Source: Phymatolithon calcareum
Lineage: Eukaryota; Rhodophyta; Florideophyceae; Hapalidiales
DNA: 64,000 nucleotides
Assembly (NCBI GenBank): GCA_977006965.1
Contig: OZ345368.1
Span: 930,001-994,000 of the forward strand
Reading direction: 5' to 3'
Position numbers and translations under genes: made by a program
The notes under the pieces: model-generated
What the model was told of the DNA's origin: nothing
The model's database searches: none
Seen by the model: the letters and a program-made list of their open reading frames with translations, nothing else
Shown here: positions 10,179 through 20,691 of the stretch, in pieces
How the letters are laid out: each line of letters opens with the position of its first letter
How positions within the stretch are numbered: the first letter of the stretch is position 1

Positions 10179-11174
10179 TAAGTGCAGCTCGTACACAGCA
10201 ATGCAAGGTGCACTAGGTGAAATTAAGTACATGCGGTCAAGTCAGGCTCACCCGAGGGCCATGTCTGTGATGAGACGCGATCTGCGAACAAATCAGTCTG
10301 CACCGAGAACGCGGATAGACCCTCATGGGCCGAGTGGCGTATAGGAAAGGGCCTTCCACTAAAACTAGCCCATCCATGCTTGGCACCAACATGGTCCCAT
10401 GGCTTTCAAGAGTATTGACCTGATGGCCAGCTGGAAACGTTGTCCTGGTCGACATAAACGCGCACAGCGAACTGTGCTTCGGTCACCGAGGTCGCGATGA
10501 AGCTTATGAGAGACGCTTCCACCACTGCGTCACTGGTAATTGTCGTATTTGTATTCTGAAGATAGCACATTATAGACTAAATATTGGTGGGACTCTCTCC
10601 TTGTAGAGTAAATGACCTTGGCTAGAAATTAGTCTTTAAATATTTTCCACATCATCAATGGAGTGGAGAGCCTCCAAAGAGGACCGCTTGGATGCCCTGG
10701 TTGGGAAACTTCAGATGTACTGCGAAATGACTAGGAAGTCGTTGCATACCATGGAGCTGTTGATTGATGATATCATCACCGTTCTGCACTGCGTGCAGAA
10801 CTGACTGTCGTCGACGGCATCGTTTTCGCTGGAAAAAAAGCGAAGTCGGCTTGGTGTCTTCTCCTCATGGCGAGGGGGAGGTGGCGAAGCCCATGGAGAC
10901 AGTCTGCGAACTGTTGAAATCAAGTCCTTGGCATCCTTGGAATAGTCGTAGACTGGCGCGTCATATACTAGCTGCAGAAGACACCTCAGCGCGTACACAT
11001 TCCAGCTTCTGAACTCATACAACTGAATGAGTCCCCAAATTGTTCGAGCAACGTGAAACATGTTGAAACAGGCGACGGTGATTGCTGTTGCCGCTTCCTT
11101 GTGGTCCTTGTGCTTGCGAAAGAGATGAAAATGTAACACCATCTTCTTAGAAAAGAGGTCCTGCTACACATGAA

Positions 11175-11241
11175 GCTTCTCTGGTTTCGGCGAGCGCTGG
11201 AGTTTAGGTCTTCTAAAAGAAAAACCTACAATTTCCCCCCA
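11175..11241 (+). repeat. LINE-D 3' terminus, copy 3
   Basis: The stretch CGAGCGCTGGAGT-AGGTCTTCTAAAA-AAAAACCTACAATTTCCCCCC matches the 3' ends at 4423 and 14456. The 5' limit of this copy could not be found and no TSD was spotted. Confidence 0.6.
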
Positions 11242-11452
11242 ACTTTCTTTGATTCAACTCACGGCTACACATGCGCGCTCTTGGTATTTGGGCTGTGGTT
11301 ACTCTAGAGAAGAACAGAGATTTCCCTTCACTTCCCAATCTATTTGGAATGCAAATCTAATCTGACTGCTTCACTGGCACAAAAGTACGTCGAAATATGA
11401 GTTTTGAGTTTCCGTCGAGACTTTTTTCCTTTTGGTTCTTTGAAAAAGCTCA

Positions 11453-13206
11453 AACGACTGAGCTTCAAATTGCACTGCAAGGAAGTGAGTCTGAAACTCC
11501 GGTCCAAGACTCGATTCATCCGAGCGCTGGGAGGGACATCTTGGGGCGCCGAGACACCGACCATGGAGGCTTTCCGAAAGAGCTACTGCGAGCCAGTTGT
11601 ATTATACGGTGCATCATCCTACGCAGTACATGGCTTCGACTCACACATCAAACAAGTCGAAATCGCACGAAACGACGCAGCGCGAGCGGCCAGCGGCTGC
11701 CTTAAAGCTACGGCAGTTGCCAAGCTTCGGGCACTGACAGGGATGCGTAGCCTGCGGGACATCGGAGAGATGGATGCTACTCTTGTTATGGAGAAAGCAC
11801 TTCGACTCGAACCGGGGGCTCCAGTGGCTCGTGCAACCCACTCACGCGAGCTCAAACCAAGACGCAACGTAGGGTCATGGCGGGAATCAAGCGCCTATTA
11901 TCTGGCCGAGAAAGGGATCCTCGCTCTACCACGCAGGGAATTCCACTCGCCAATCGGGAAGGATCGCTCAAGCAACAGGTTTACGACCTTCATAACGCCT
12001 ATTTCCGCTAAGGATGAACCGGAGGAGAAGCGCGCCGCCACAGAAGCCTTTATTTTGGAGCGTAATGCAGTGAGAACAGCGGATATCGAAATATGGACAG
12101 ATGTAAGTGTGGGAGAAATACCGCAAGCTCACGTCTGGGATCTGAATCACGGAGAACGCGTCTCCGTAAAATGGGACGAAGGTTGGTACACCGCGACCTT
12201 GAAGAAATTCAACTCTACCGAACATCAGAACCACGACGCAGCGAAACGGTTTGAAGCTCGACACGGCAAGCCGCCGGATGTCCTCTTGGTCTACGACGAC
12301 GGGGACGAGCATGCCTACGAAACGACCCCGACGGCCTCGAAGCAGCGCGTTATCCTATGCGATGAAGATGATGACACACTCGACATGTACCGTACAATCC
12401 CAGCGCAGGTCGGTGGTGCGGGCGTTTTGGTACTGCGCGGAGAAGAAGCGATACTGGAAGAAGGGCTGTCCGCTGGGGCCATTGGCTCCTCATTCGACGC
12501 CGAGGCTTTTGCGGCCGTACACGCATTTCAGGCAGCATCCAGTCTACCGATATCGCGCGGCAGCACTATCCGATGGTTCACCGACAGCAAGAGCTGCATA
12601 GACGCACTCAACGGCCAGCCGCGGATGTTTGGAGAGATGGTTCGGAAACTATGGAATCTTATGGAACAAATCATGGCACAGGAGATTCACATAGAAGGCA
12701 TTTGGATACCGAGTCACTGCGGAGTCCCGAAAAATGAGGCTGCTGATGAGCTCGCGCGCCGGGAAATCTCGGAATCAAGCCTGCTATCACATCAAGCGGT
12801 ACCTCTCACCATGGAAGCGGCACGATCCATTATCAAACCGCCTTGTAGAAGCAAACCAGTTACCATCCCGACACTCCCGGAAGACCTACACATCTCACAT
12901 AGACGGGCTGAGGTAATACTCAACCAGCTCATAACTAATTGCTGTCCAATCGTCGCCAGCTTTCACCATGGACACAACGAGAATGAGCCACTTCCTCACG
13001 ACCCAATGTGCAAGAAATGCCCGTATGGTGTGAAGGAAACTGTGGAACATATGATCCTACATTGTTCGGGTCGGGCTGTTAGTCGACGGAAATTCATCGG
13101 CAGAGTTCGGAGCAAAACGGTAGAAGATCTGTGCAGAGAGAAACCCGTAGCGATAATCCAATATTTGAACGAAGAGAACTTGCTCGAGAGCAAGTTTAGG
13201 CGTTAA
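11453..13206 (+). CDS. LINE-E ORF2 C-terminal part: RNase H with an inserted Tudor-like domain
   Basis: One open frame of 585 residues remains, without its own start; numbering here counts from 11404, where the fused frame opens. Residues ~40-135 are the post-RT segment (LGGTSWGAETPTM, LYGASSYAVHGFDSHIKQVE). RNase H follows with candidate catalytic residues D233 (IWTDVSV), E367 (FDAEAFAAV), D394 (FTDSKSCIDAL), H438 (IPSHCG) and D448 (ADELA). Between D233 and the second strand (GGAGVLVLRG, ~346) lies about 110 extra residues whose core (~247-306) reads GERVSVKWDEGWYTATLKKF ... VLLVYDDGDEHAYE, the pattern of a Tudor/SH3-like barrel. The last part has CKKCPYGVKETVEHMILHC, a CxxC-x8-H-x4-C finger typical after RNase H in LINEs. 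The frame is fully open, so insertion is recent. The nearest known organisation is I/ingi-like ORF2, without the Tudor insert. Confidence 0.85.
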
Positions 13207-13250
13207 CTTAAAAATTGACGTCATCTGCAATAAAGAAAGAAAGAAAGAAA
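11453..13250 (+). mobile_element. LINE-E (RNase H-bearing non-LTR element), 5'-truncated
   Basis: An 11-bp duplication (GAAAAAGCTCA) at 11442-11452 and 13251-13261 flanks it. The 3' end is a short (AAAG)n run after GCAATAAAG. It starts after the RT core, so only the thumb-like region, RNase H and a terminal Cys/His motif remain. It differs from LINE-A to -D, which lack RNase H. Confidence 0.85.
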
Positions 13251-13493
13251 GAAAAAGCTCAGCGGGTTCCACATCCGACCTTTGGCGACGCCTAGACAGG
13301 GTAATCAGGTCGAATATATCCCATACCAACCGATGTCTTCTGCAGATGGGTTCACAGTCCGAGACGAGCGTCGACTACAAGAGCCACAGAAAACATGGCA
13401 CAGCGCAGATTCTCCCAAGGACGAGAGATGGCGCAGAATCGTCGAATGCATTGGATTGAGGCTGCCAATAGAAATTTTCTTCAAAGGTGCGGC

Positions 13494-13711
13494 CACGGCG
13501 TGCCAGAGGACAGGGGAGTAATTTTCCCCCTCAAGGTCCCGAAGGAGACCAGAGGTGGGGTTTGTACCCCAATAAATCGTGTTACACCAACAAGAAAAGA
13601 ATCTCTTCCATAGACAGAATCCAGTCAAAACCTTTTGGCACAAAGAAAGTTGCCCTAAGCGTCAGCAGATGTGTGGATAACTTTTTTAATAAAAATCTAC
13701 GTTTCTTCTTC
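13494..13711 (+). mobile_element. LINE-B copy 2, 3' UTR only
   Basis: A ~17-bp duplication with one mismatch (TTCTTCAAAGGTGCGGC / TTCTTCAAAGGAGCGGC) lies at 13477-13493 and 13712-13728. The insert matches the 3' UTRs at 52025-52240 and 2690-2888, including GGGGAGTAA-TTTCCCCCTC and GAAAGTTGCCC-AAGCGTCAGC. It is severely 5'-truncated and has no coding part. Confidence 0.85.
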
Positions 13712-13895
13712 TTCTTCAAAGGAGCGGCAATTTCCTGTGTCTCCAAATGCGCCCACGACCACCATTCCTTTCGTGAGGAGAGAGATCGAAAACTGAGAAC
13801 TGGGCACTCCCTAACGTCCTTGAGCGCCCTTGTGAATGTTCACGCTTGATGTCGGGCTGAAGATCCTCTGAGAGAGCCACAACATTCGATTGTTT

Positions 13896-14456
13896 GCGCG
13901 CCGATAGTCCCCACCGAAGTTGTCCCCCCGAGCGAGGTTCCGTTTTTGGAGCCGCGCAAGATGTCCCCCGAGTGGGCTTCCGTTGAACGCCCTCCGAAGT
14001 TGTCCCCCCGAGCGAGCCTCCGTTGACGAACGCCACCCTCCAAGTTGCCCCCGCGAGCGAGAGCGAGGCCTCGTTGAAGAGCCTCCCGAAGTTGTCCCCC
14101 CGAAAGAGCACTCGTTGAAAAGCGCCTACCTTTAGCTGTCCCCCCGAGCGAGCTCTCGTTGAAGAGCACACCCCCTGATGTTAAGAGCCCCCAGAAGTTG
14201 TCCCCCGAGAGGGCTTCCCTTTATTAGCCCCCCGGAAATTATGCGAGCGCGCCGAGAAGACCTCCGACTGCGGAGGTTTGCCCTAAGAACGTAGCAAGTG
14301 ATGGATACTAGAGTTGGAGATGATGGAGATGAGTGCAGCAATTTTGATTTGGGAACATAATTGTTACACAGGGTAGTTACTGAGACCCAAGCTGCTCTGT
14401 TGTTGGTGAATACCGGCGTTGAGGGCTTGTAAAATAAAAACATACAATTTCCCCCC
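13896..14456 (+). mobile_element. LINE-D copy with GC-rich tandem repeat
   Basis: A 13-bp duplication (CATTCGATTGTTT) sits at 13883-13895 and 14457-14469. The 3' end matches the LINE-D ends at 4423 and 11241. The 5' two thirds consist of an irregular tandem array rather than ORF2 sequence. Confidence 0.85.
13912..14225 (+). repeat. Irregular tandem repeat, unit about 40-60 bp
   Basis: At least seven copies of a core AAGTTGTCCCCCCGAGCGAG followed by a CTCCGTTGAAGAGC-like block occur. The core recurs at about 13921, 13962, 14002, 14045, 14092, 14139 and 14199, and spacing varies. It is open on the minus strand in two frames only because the array is low in stops; I do not call a gene. Confidence 0.75.
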
Positions 14457-14662
14457 ATTCGATTGTTTATTTTCTAGCGACGACACGTTTTTCGGGACAT
14501 GTGTGGTCAAGAACGGCTTCTGTGAATTTTAAGTTCAAACAAGGTATTCCGTAAAATCCAATACTCGATGGCAACCTGTGCGTCATCACGATTCAATTCG
14601 AGATCACGAATGCCGAAATGCGGGATTGGGTTGAACGACGACTCGAGTCCGGTAAAGTTACT

Positions 14663-14886
14663 TTTTTTTTTGAATTTTGAATTTATTAAACGCCCTCAGA
14701 AACACTCATAAGACTGTAAGGGAGATGCGTTTCAGATGCTACTACCTTGGTAGCTCCGTTAAAGCCCGCAAAAGCTCGTTGCTATCGTCGTAGCCCTAGC
14801 TGCAAAAACCCTCCTCCAGAGAAGGTGGAGGGAAAAGCTTAGAGTCCACTTGTCCTGTTCGTAGGAATCTCAGCGTCGCCGTTCTA
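14663..14886 (-). mobile_element. LINE-C tail, copy 2
   Basis: A 14-bp duplication (CCGGTAAAGTTACT) at 14649-14662 and 14887-14900 flanks a minus-strand insert with a T-run (poly-A tail) at its left end. It is the reverse complement of the 3388-3562 insert and extends further 5'. No ORF remains. Confidence 0.9.
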
Positions 14887-15059
14887 CCGGTAAAGTTACT
14901 GCAGGCCAACACACGTGGAATTTATGCTTGAGCTAGAAACCATGACCAATGTGCTTGGCACAGCACCGAAGGCCGGACAGTTCTCCCGCATTTGTCGACT
15001 TTTGACTATGAGTCGGCAGCGGGGCGTGGTGGCACGGACGCAGGGTGTGCTGCGGCTGG

Positions 15060-15980
15060 GTCCACCTCCTCAAGAGAAGCGTTGAGCAGGTCTCGGTGAT
15101 GCGACTTGTTCCGCTCCAGGGTTCGGACGGATGTCAAAAACGACTGAAACTCGGAGGCAGGAATTCATATAACTTCTAAGTTCAGCAAGGCCATTTGGGA
15201 ACAAGACGTGCTTCCGAGAGCCCTCGCTTGAGTAAAATTGACTCGGTGAATCATTGCTAAAGCAAAAATTATACAATCAATACCTGGTTGCAGAAATACA
15301 TGGGAACCCAGTAAGCCTCTTGTGATTATCGGAAATGGCGTGCGCTGGAGAAGGAAAACTTACAATTAGGGTAATCACCTTAGAAGATGATTGACGGTGC
15401 AGGCCGCAGCGGTCGACACAGCAAGTCCAGACGCAGTCTCCTGACCATGCGAGTCGCTGGTAGCATATTCGCGAAGTGGAGGCGATGCCCGCTCGATGCC
15501 GCAGGTTGAGAGTAGTGCGAGTTGCGACTGGGAGGGACGGAAGCCGAATACGATTAACGTCAAGGTAGACATGTGCCCGTCGGTGACCGTACGGGTTAGT
15601 GCAGCGAGGCGCGAGGCGTAGACAGTTAAATAGCCGACGAATCGCGATCGACAGACTGCCCGAAAACGAGTCTGGTTCTGCTTTCGGCGAGGCACAAATC
15701 GGATGTCCCGATGCAGAGCGCCGCGCGCGAGCTTCCTACGGCCTACCTCAATGCCAGATGCGGAGGCACATATTGAGCGCTCGGCACGCAGGACACCGAA
15801 TTAGGTTGCGCTTCACGCCCCGTGGCGCTCACTGGTATGGCGTTTTTGCTCAATATGGCCGGCCTCGGAGAAGCGCAGGCTGGATTACGCGTCTACCCCG
15901 CGGCGTACGCGTATTGCCTAAAGTTCGCAATTATATGATTGGCGGCGGGACAGTGCGGGACGCCGAGTATTTATAGGCTA
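15060..15980 (-). pseudogene. Broken partial copy of the 488-aa gene (promoter, exon 1, N-terminus)
   Basis: On the minus strand this block is colinear with the upstream and N-terminal part of the gene at 21083. Matching pieces are GGCGGCGGGACAGTGC at 15942-15957 (reverse complement of the 20.37-kb region), a TATTTAACTG-CTACGCCTC promoter box at 15614-15632, TCAGGAGACT-CGTCT in exon 1, GTAAGTTTT as donor, and TTTAG|CAATG before an ATG at 15254. The predicted product begins MIHRVNFTQ (functional copy MVRPVYSTR). It runs ~30 codons to a TGA, then resumes in another frame with LRVSVVFDIRP (functional IRVSAATSFRP). Nothing matches beyond that, so it is truncated and frameshifted. The two reading frames seen in the GC-rich promoter are not supported as genes. 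Confidence 0.7.
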
Positions 15981-17079
15981 TTTGCGGGAACATGAGTAAG
16001 CTTCAAAGAAAAATAACCCAAAACCAGGGACATTGACCGGAAAACATTATCTGTCCGTGGCGCAGGGGATCCATTTATTGACGCGGCAAATGATCTAGCA
16101 ATCACTTTTTGGGGGTCTCAGCTCTATGTCGGCGTTGTTGCTACCAGGAACCACACATTGTACAGAAAATTCGAATCTCTATGCGCGGGAAAGGTGAACA
16201 ATCCATGCCTCCTTCACTCCATCGTAGTTCAATCACCGTCACGATCGGGCCGCAACGTCATAGCTCGTTGCCCTTTCCAAACGCCTAAAGGGCATCGGCA
16301 GGCTTCACAAAACAGGAAATTCCGCAATTGCAAGAGCCGTGAATTAACTCGCTCTACGGAAAGTATAGTCTTGTTTTAATGAAGGATTGGGTCTTTGTAT
16401 CGGCTACGGTGCGCAGCTGTGCTTAAAACCATGTGAATCCTTCATGATGAATCCTGGCGTTCTCCATCACGAATCGTTGGTCATCCAATAAACGACGAAA
16501 TCTCTAAACCCTGCAATCGATTACGGCGCAGGCAGCAAACGTATCTCAAAACCCACTCTTCAGTGAGATCTGACTCCCAGGCCAGATTTGTTCAAAATTA
16601 CCCTTGTGCGGCGTCCCGCAAGGGTCGTCCAGGAGGCATAGAGTGAGTTCGAGCGATTGAATTCTCCGCACCAATCTGTACAAAGGGCGTATTAAGCCGG
16701 CACAAATAGACACGTACAGTCCACGAGAGGAGATGCTGCACTCACGCTGGCAGTTGCAGATCAATGTACATTAATAAATGTGTGCAAAGATTTATATTGA
16801 GATGGTGACGAACTGAGGACGTCACATATGAACCGCAGCCAACAAAACTTGGAGAGGTAAGCGCCAGATTCACGCTTACGAAAATCTATTGTAATACTAA
16901 AAGTAAATGATGCTCGTCGTTGGCGAGCTATAAAATTAAACAATGTGGGAAAGCAGCGTCGCCGTGAATACACTTTGCTAACGTCATTCGCATCGATCTT
17001 CATGGCGTTGGCCTCAATTTCCCAAGAGACTATTGCCAATGTGGTCTCCCTGCGGAATGATGATGTAAACTGCTTTCTC

Positions 17080-17225
17080 CCCGATGGGGCTCGCAAGGCA
17101 GCGCTTTATTTCTGAATTATCTTCTACTTAGATTACGGCATGGCGTTATTTCTGCTAGGTAATTAGGAAAGCACTCCTTCTTCTCTGCCTGCCGCTCGAA
17201 ATACGATTCGATTCCACCAGGAGCA
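17080..17225 (+). repeat. Repeat block shared with 7165-7310
   Basis: See the block at 7165. The stretch from 15980 to 17390 otherwise contains no gene I can support; frames there are short, and none has a recognisable motif. Confidence 0.55.
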
Positions 17226-17389
17226 ATCGCAGAGGTTCCACGATCCGCGAGTCCACGTGGGTGGCCCGAACACTTGGACTCTTTTCTTCACCACTCCCGT
17301 GTCTTCTTTTCACGTATGATGCATTGTAATCGCTCCTTGTCGACGACAGAAAAACCAGTAGGAGAAAACTGCATCGGACTCTTCACGAT

Positions 17390-17490
17390 GAACAGGGATA
17401 CCTCGGATTCGAACCCAGGACCTTCTCTTGATCACGTCTTTGATGTGCATCCCTCGGATAAGTTTTACCACTTGACCAGGTGGAACGGAA
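17390..17490 (-). tRNA. tRNA-like sequence or relic
   Basis: On the minus strand, TGGTCAAGTGGTAA (17465-17478) fits a D-arm/A box and GGTTCGAATCC (17405-17415) is a perfect T-loop/B box, about 60 bases apart. The T stem has one mismatch, the putative anticodon arm does not pair over five bases, and the acceptor ends do not match. So this is probably a decayed tRNA or a tRNA-derived SINE head, not a working tRNA. No anticodon is assigned. Confidence 0.3.
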
Positions 17491-18061
17491 TGAAGAACCC
17501 AGCACCAAGCAAACACCAGCCGGCTGTTTCAAGAGCTACAGCTATTTGGAACTACATCAGGTGACAGCAGCTGTGAAAAATACTAGAATACGATATCCGT
17601 CGAGTAGCTCACACCCGGTCTGTAGCCCTCCAATTAGAAGCGGTCGGCAGGGGGTGAGTCGTGCTAAATATGAGCCCAGAGTGTGCCCACTATAAAGGAC
17701 ACACAAAACGAGCGACCAGGCATGGTAATTACTTTTTCTCTCCCAAAGTTTTAAAAAGTCGTCATTCACGATAACTGCGGCTCCGATGCGGCTGTCAGTC
17801 AAAAAGTGGGCGCTCCTGACTATCTATGAGAGACGACTTAAGCGCGCGAATATGCCAAGACAGGAAATCCTTGCAAGCTGCCCCTTTTCAGCATATAATG
17901 GCCATGAGGACAGTGCACCTGAAAGTAGATCTCACCGGAAATAGGTAGGCTAATGATCCCACATGGCCAGTGATAGTCCATCCGCAGGTCACTTGCTCAT
18001 CATACGCGCACGGTGCTTACTTGAGACTGCTTTTGCCGCATATGCTCACGGATTGATCTCA

Positions 18062-18190
18062 TACAGTGCACTGAGTAGTGCACTGTACAAACGACGATTC
18101 TAGTCAAGCGTCCGCGCACGGCGCACGATATTGATGCAGCATGATGCTGTGCGAACTGTGCACACTTTCAGATATTTGCAGCCTATTTAA
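18062..18190 (+). promoter_or_regulatory. Promoter of the 18.6-kb gene
   Basis: It contains an 11-bp inverted repeat TACAGTGCACT/AGTGCACTGTA (18062-18087), the AGTCAAGCGTCCGCGCACGG block shared with the 9.0-kb paralogue (18098-18123), and a TATTTAA box at 18184-18190. A likely 5'-UTR intron runs from GTAAGT at 18424 to CTTCCAG at 18527. Confidence 0.55.
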
Positions 18191-18596
18191 CCCACCTTCC
18201 GGCGGTTCCAACGTTGACACACATCAACACGCGCTAGCTCCATCTTCAAGTGCACAGCGATTTACCACGCCTTCTGCGTGCTACCCGAGATCTCTGCACG
18301 CACTTCCACCACTACCCGTTCTGACAAAGCGATATCCAACCCTTTCCCCGTTGCAAGCTCCCCGCAGTACCGCATTTCCGAGCGAGCGATCGTTGCAGAT
18401 CACGTACTCGACGGATTCGTCTTGTAAGTTCTCTCTCCTTGCTCACTAAATTTCAGATTTGGAATGACTAACCTGCGTTCAATGTATGCCTTGTTTTCCG
18501 CGTTTCACAGGCTTCTTGTCCTTCCAGGTTCTCTCCAATTCCGCCGAACCGAGCCCTATCGCTGCTCCACCGGGATCTACCGGCACGAAGACCGTC

Positions 18597-19178
18597 ATGT
18601 CGACGCACTCCAACGTGGCATATTCTGACGACTCTCGTGACATTCCGGCCATTATCCGCGCCCCGCTCATCACCTCGACCGCCGCGCGCAGTCCGGAAAT
18701 GAGCTCGTTGACATTCGAGAGCGTGTCCAGTTTCTATGAGTTTTCTGACGACCCTACCGACAATGGGAATGGCGGCCATAGATCAAGCCTTATCTGGCGT
18801 CTTTTTGCATCGTGTATCAACCCGACAGGCAGGTCTAGAGCGGCGGCTACCCGAGACGAAGAGTACCCGTCTCCGTCTAATCCGATCCTTTCCTGGTCGC
18901 TGAGATTCCGCTCCTACGGTCAAGTAGCTGATGGCGACGCCACTACCACTACTGTCACTGACTCGTCTATCTTTGAACAGAATTTCTCCTCGCAGTCGCC
19001 CAATGATACTCCAATGAACACGGGCGAGTCTGCGAACCACAGCGTCTTTGAGAGAATCTACAGTATGTTCTCTGCTCGCTCCACCCGTGGCAGTCCGTCT
19101 CCTTATGTTGCTCCACGTCGTCGCGGACGTCGATTCTTCAGAGGCTGCTTTCGTCCTGATCAACCCGCCGATAATTAG
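18597..19178 (+). CDS. Unknown 193-aa protein, family 193 copy 2
   Basis: This is the paralogue of the 9.0-kb gene: same 193-residue length and the same conserved blocks (VAYSD, SCINP, SNPILSWSLRFRSYG, NTGESANHSVF, FRGCFRPD). The start is the ATG at 18597. Another in-frame ATG at 18486 lies inside the predicted 5'-UTR intron (18424-18527). The exon/intron arrangement and the sequence just after the acceptor match the paralogue. The region FESVSSFYEFSDD...RSSLIWRLFAS resembles ETVSSTLVLDDANP...RTSSLFKWIFGS in the 488-aa protein at 21083, hinting at a wider family. There is no signal peptide, membrane helix or known catalytic motif; the Arg-rich C-terminus (RRRGRR) could bind nucleic acid or act as a nuclear signal. 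An AATAAA at 19309-19314 is a plausible polyadenylation signal. From 19320 to 20300 I see nothing. Confidence 0.8.
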   Translation: MSTHSNVAYSDDSRDIPAIIRAPLITSTAARSPEMSSLTFESVSSFYEFSDDPTDNGNGGHRSSLIWRLFASCINPTGRSRAAATRDEEYPSPSNPILSWSLRFRSYGQVADGDATTTTVTDSSIFEQNFSSQSPNDTPMNTGESANHSVFERIYSMFSARSTRGSPSPYVAPRRRGRRFFRGCFRPDQPADN

Positions 19179-20691
19179 GTCGAGACAACACCGGAAAAGT
19201 AGTCCAATGTCTATGTTTGTATCTCTTCTCAACAGTTGGAATTATAAAGTCCTCCGGCGATAGCGGCTCGAACTGTTTGATTTCCCTGATCTAGTGGTTT
19301 GTACTTCAAAATAAATATTTGATCTATCTATGCTGTGCCGTATGTTATTTCTCACTCTTGAGACGTACAAGCGTATAACTACAAGACTTTCAGACTAGAG
19401 AGGTGATTATGGAATCAAACGGTTCCGGTAACGCTTCTCCGCCAGCGAAATTTTGCATCAGAATGTTGATAGTAGCGAAAACGTAATCGAATTTACGACG
19501 ACTACCTAGCAGTATATTTGGTAACAGAAACGAGAAAGAAGCCCTGCCCAAATTCTAGTAGTATTTCGACATAATTTACGTAAGCTCAATGCACAGACGT
19601 ACAGGGCGATGATCATTACCGCACGAGCATACAAGAGAACCCAGAAAACGTCATCATGTCGTTCCCCAAGTGGCAAAAAACATCATGCCCACAATAAACA
19701 AGGCGCTTTTACCGTTTATGTCCTAGTCGTCTCGAGAGAGAAGTGAAGGCACAGCAATGCACGTCTACGTGTACTAATAGTGCAGGGAATAAGTACTAGC
19801 TACCGCAGGTGTCACTACAACCCTTGCTGCGGCACTGCTTCTCCATCGTTTTTGTAAACCGCAGGGCTTGTGTACAGTGCCGCCCGACCGTTCGAATCGT
19901 ATATATCCAAGTTTAGAGCGTACGATTGTCCACAGTTCCATGGTGGGTCGAAGGGAGGTGCCGACTAATTTTGTTTGACGGTTCATAGAGGACGTTTCGG
20001 ACGAATGGAAGCGCACCACCTGCCGGCAGTACAAAGGCAGGCAAACCAACGGATAACAGTTGTGCACATTTACTTTCGGTGAGCCCGACTGCAAGCCATC
20101 GATCAGGTCTATTTTGCTGTGTCGCACCTCTATAATTAGCGGCATTACGTGTACGCCTCACATCGCGAAGCGGAATAGAGAGCAGAGAGGTGTCCACAAA
20201 GATCATCAGATCACTTACAGTACTTTTTCGATCAAGTTCAAAAATGCGCCCCCTTCGGCACGGACAGACAGAGTCTTCCGCTCAATTCCTAACTTTCAAG
20301 TTATTTTTTCGACCCCCACATCACGCTCATACAAATAACCTCCAAACATTCCTTCCGCCCAGCACTGTCCCGCCGCCTGCCCTGTCGCCACGACCAATGA
20401 GAGCACGCCGCGCGGCAGGCGGAGCCACGTAATGCCGCCCGCGCTCCCCTTCGGTCGCGCCGTACATGAGCGCCTGGCCAATGGGCGCAAATCCCAGCCG
20501 GAGATGGGCGCTGATTCGGTGACGCGTTGCTTGCTCATCACACGTGCCCGCATCCGATGTGAGAGTACCGGTGGGACGTTGTTGCGCTTGGTGCTCCACT
20601 TTGGTACACCCGCCATGCGCGCTGCACACCCTGTGCAAGCAGACTCGAGATTCGGCTTGTGTTAGGGCAGCCTGTCTTTCGCCACTTCGGG

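Larger units (their letters stand above)
11401..13849 (+). pseudogene. Relic host ORF split by two LINEs
   Basis: With the two insertions (11453-13250 and 13494-13711) and one copy of each TSD removed, segments 11401-11452, 13262-13493 and 13729-13849 join into a single uninterrupted frame of about 133 codons, ending at the stop at 13847-13849. An in-frame TGA sits immediately upstream (11398-11400) and no ATG begins it, so it is a fragment of a longer gene or exon. I do not recognise the product; it is hydrophilic and Arg/Lys-rich with SKCAHDHHSF near the end. Part of it (13355-13485) shows patchy nucleotide similarity to 7600-7735. The restored frame is independent evidence that the insertion boundaries are right. 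Confidence 0.55.

Noticed and set aside
18486-18596. Upstream ATG of the 18.6-kb gene
   Set aside because: It lies within a likely 5'-UTR intron (18424-18527), and the paralogue has no equivalent Met; the ATG at 18597 is aligned and gives identical length.
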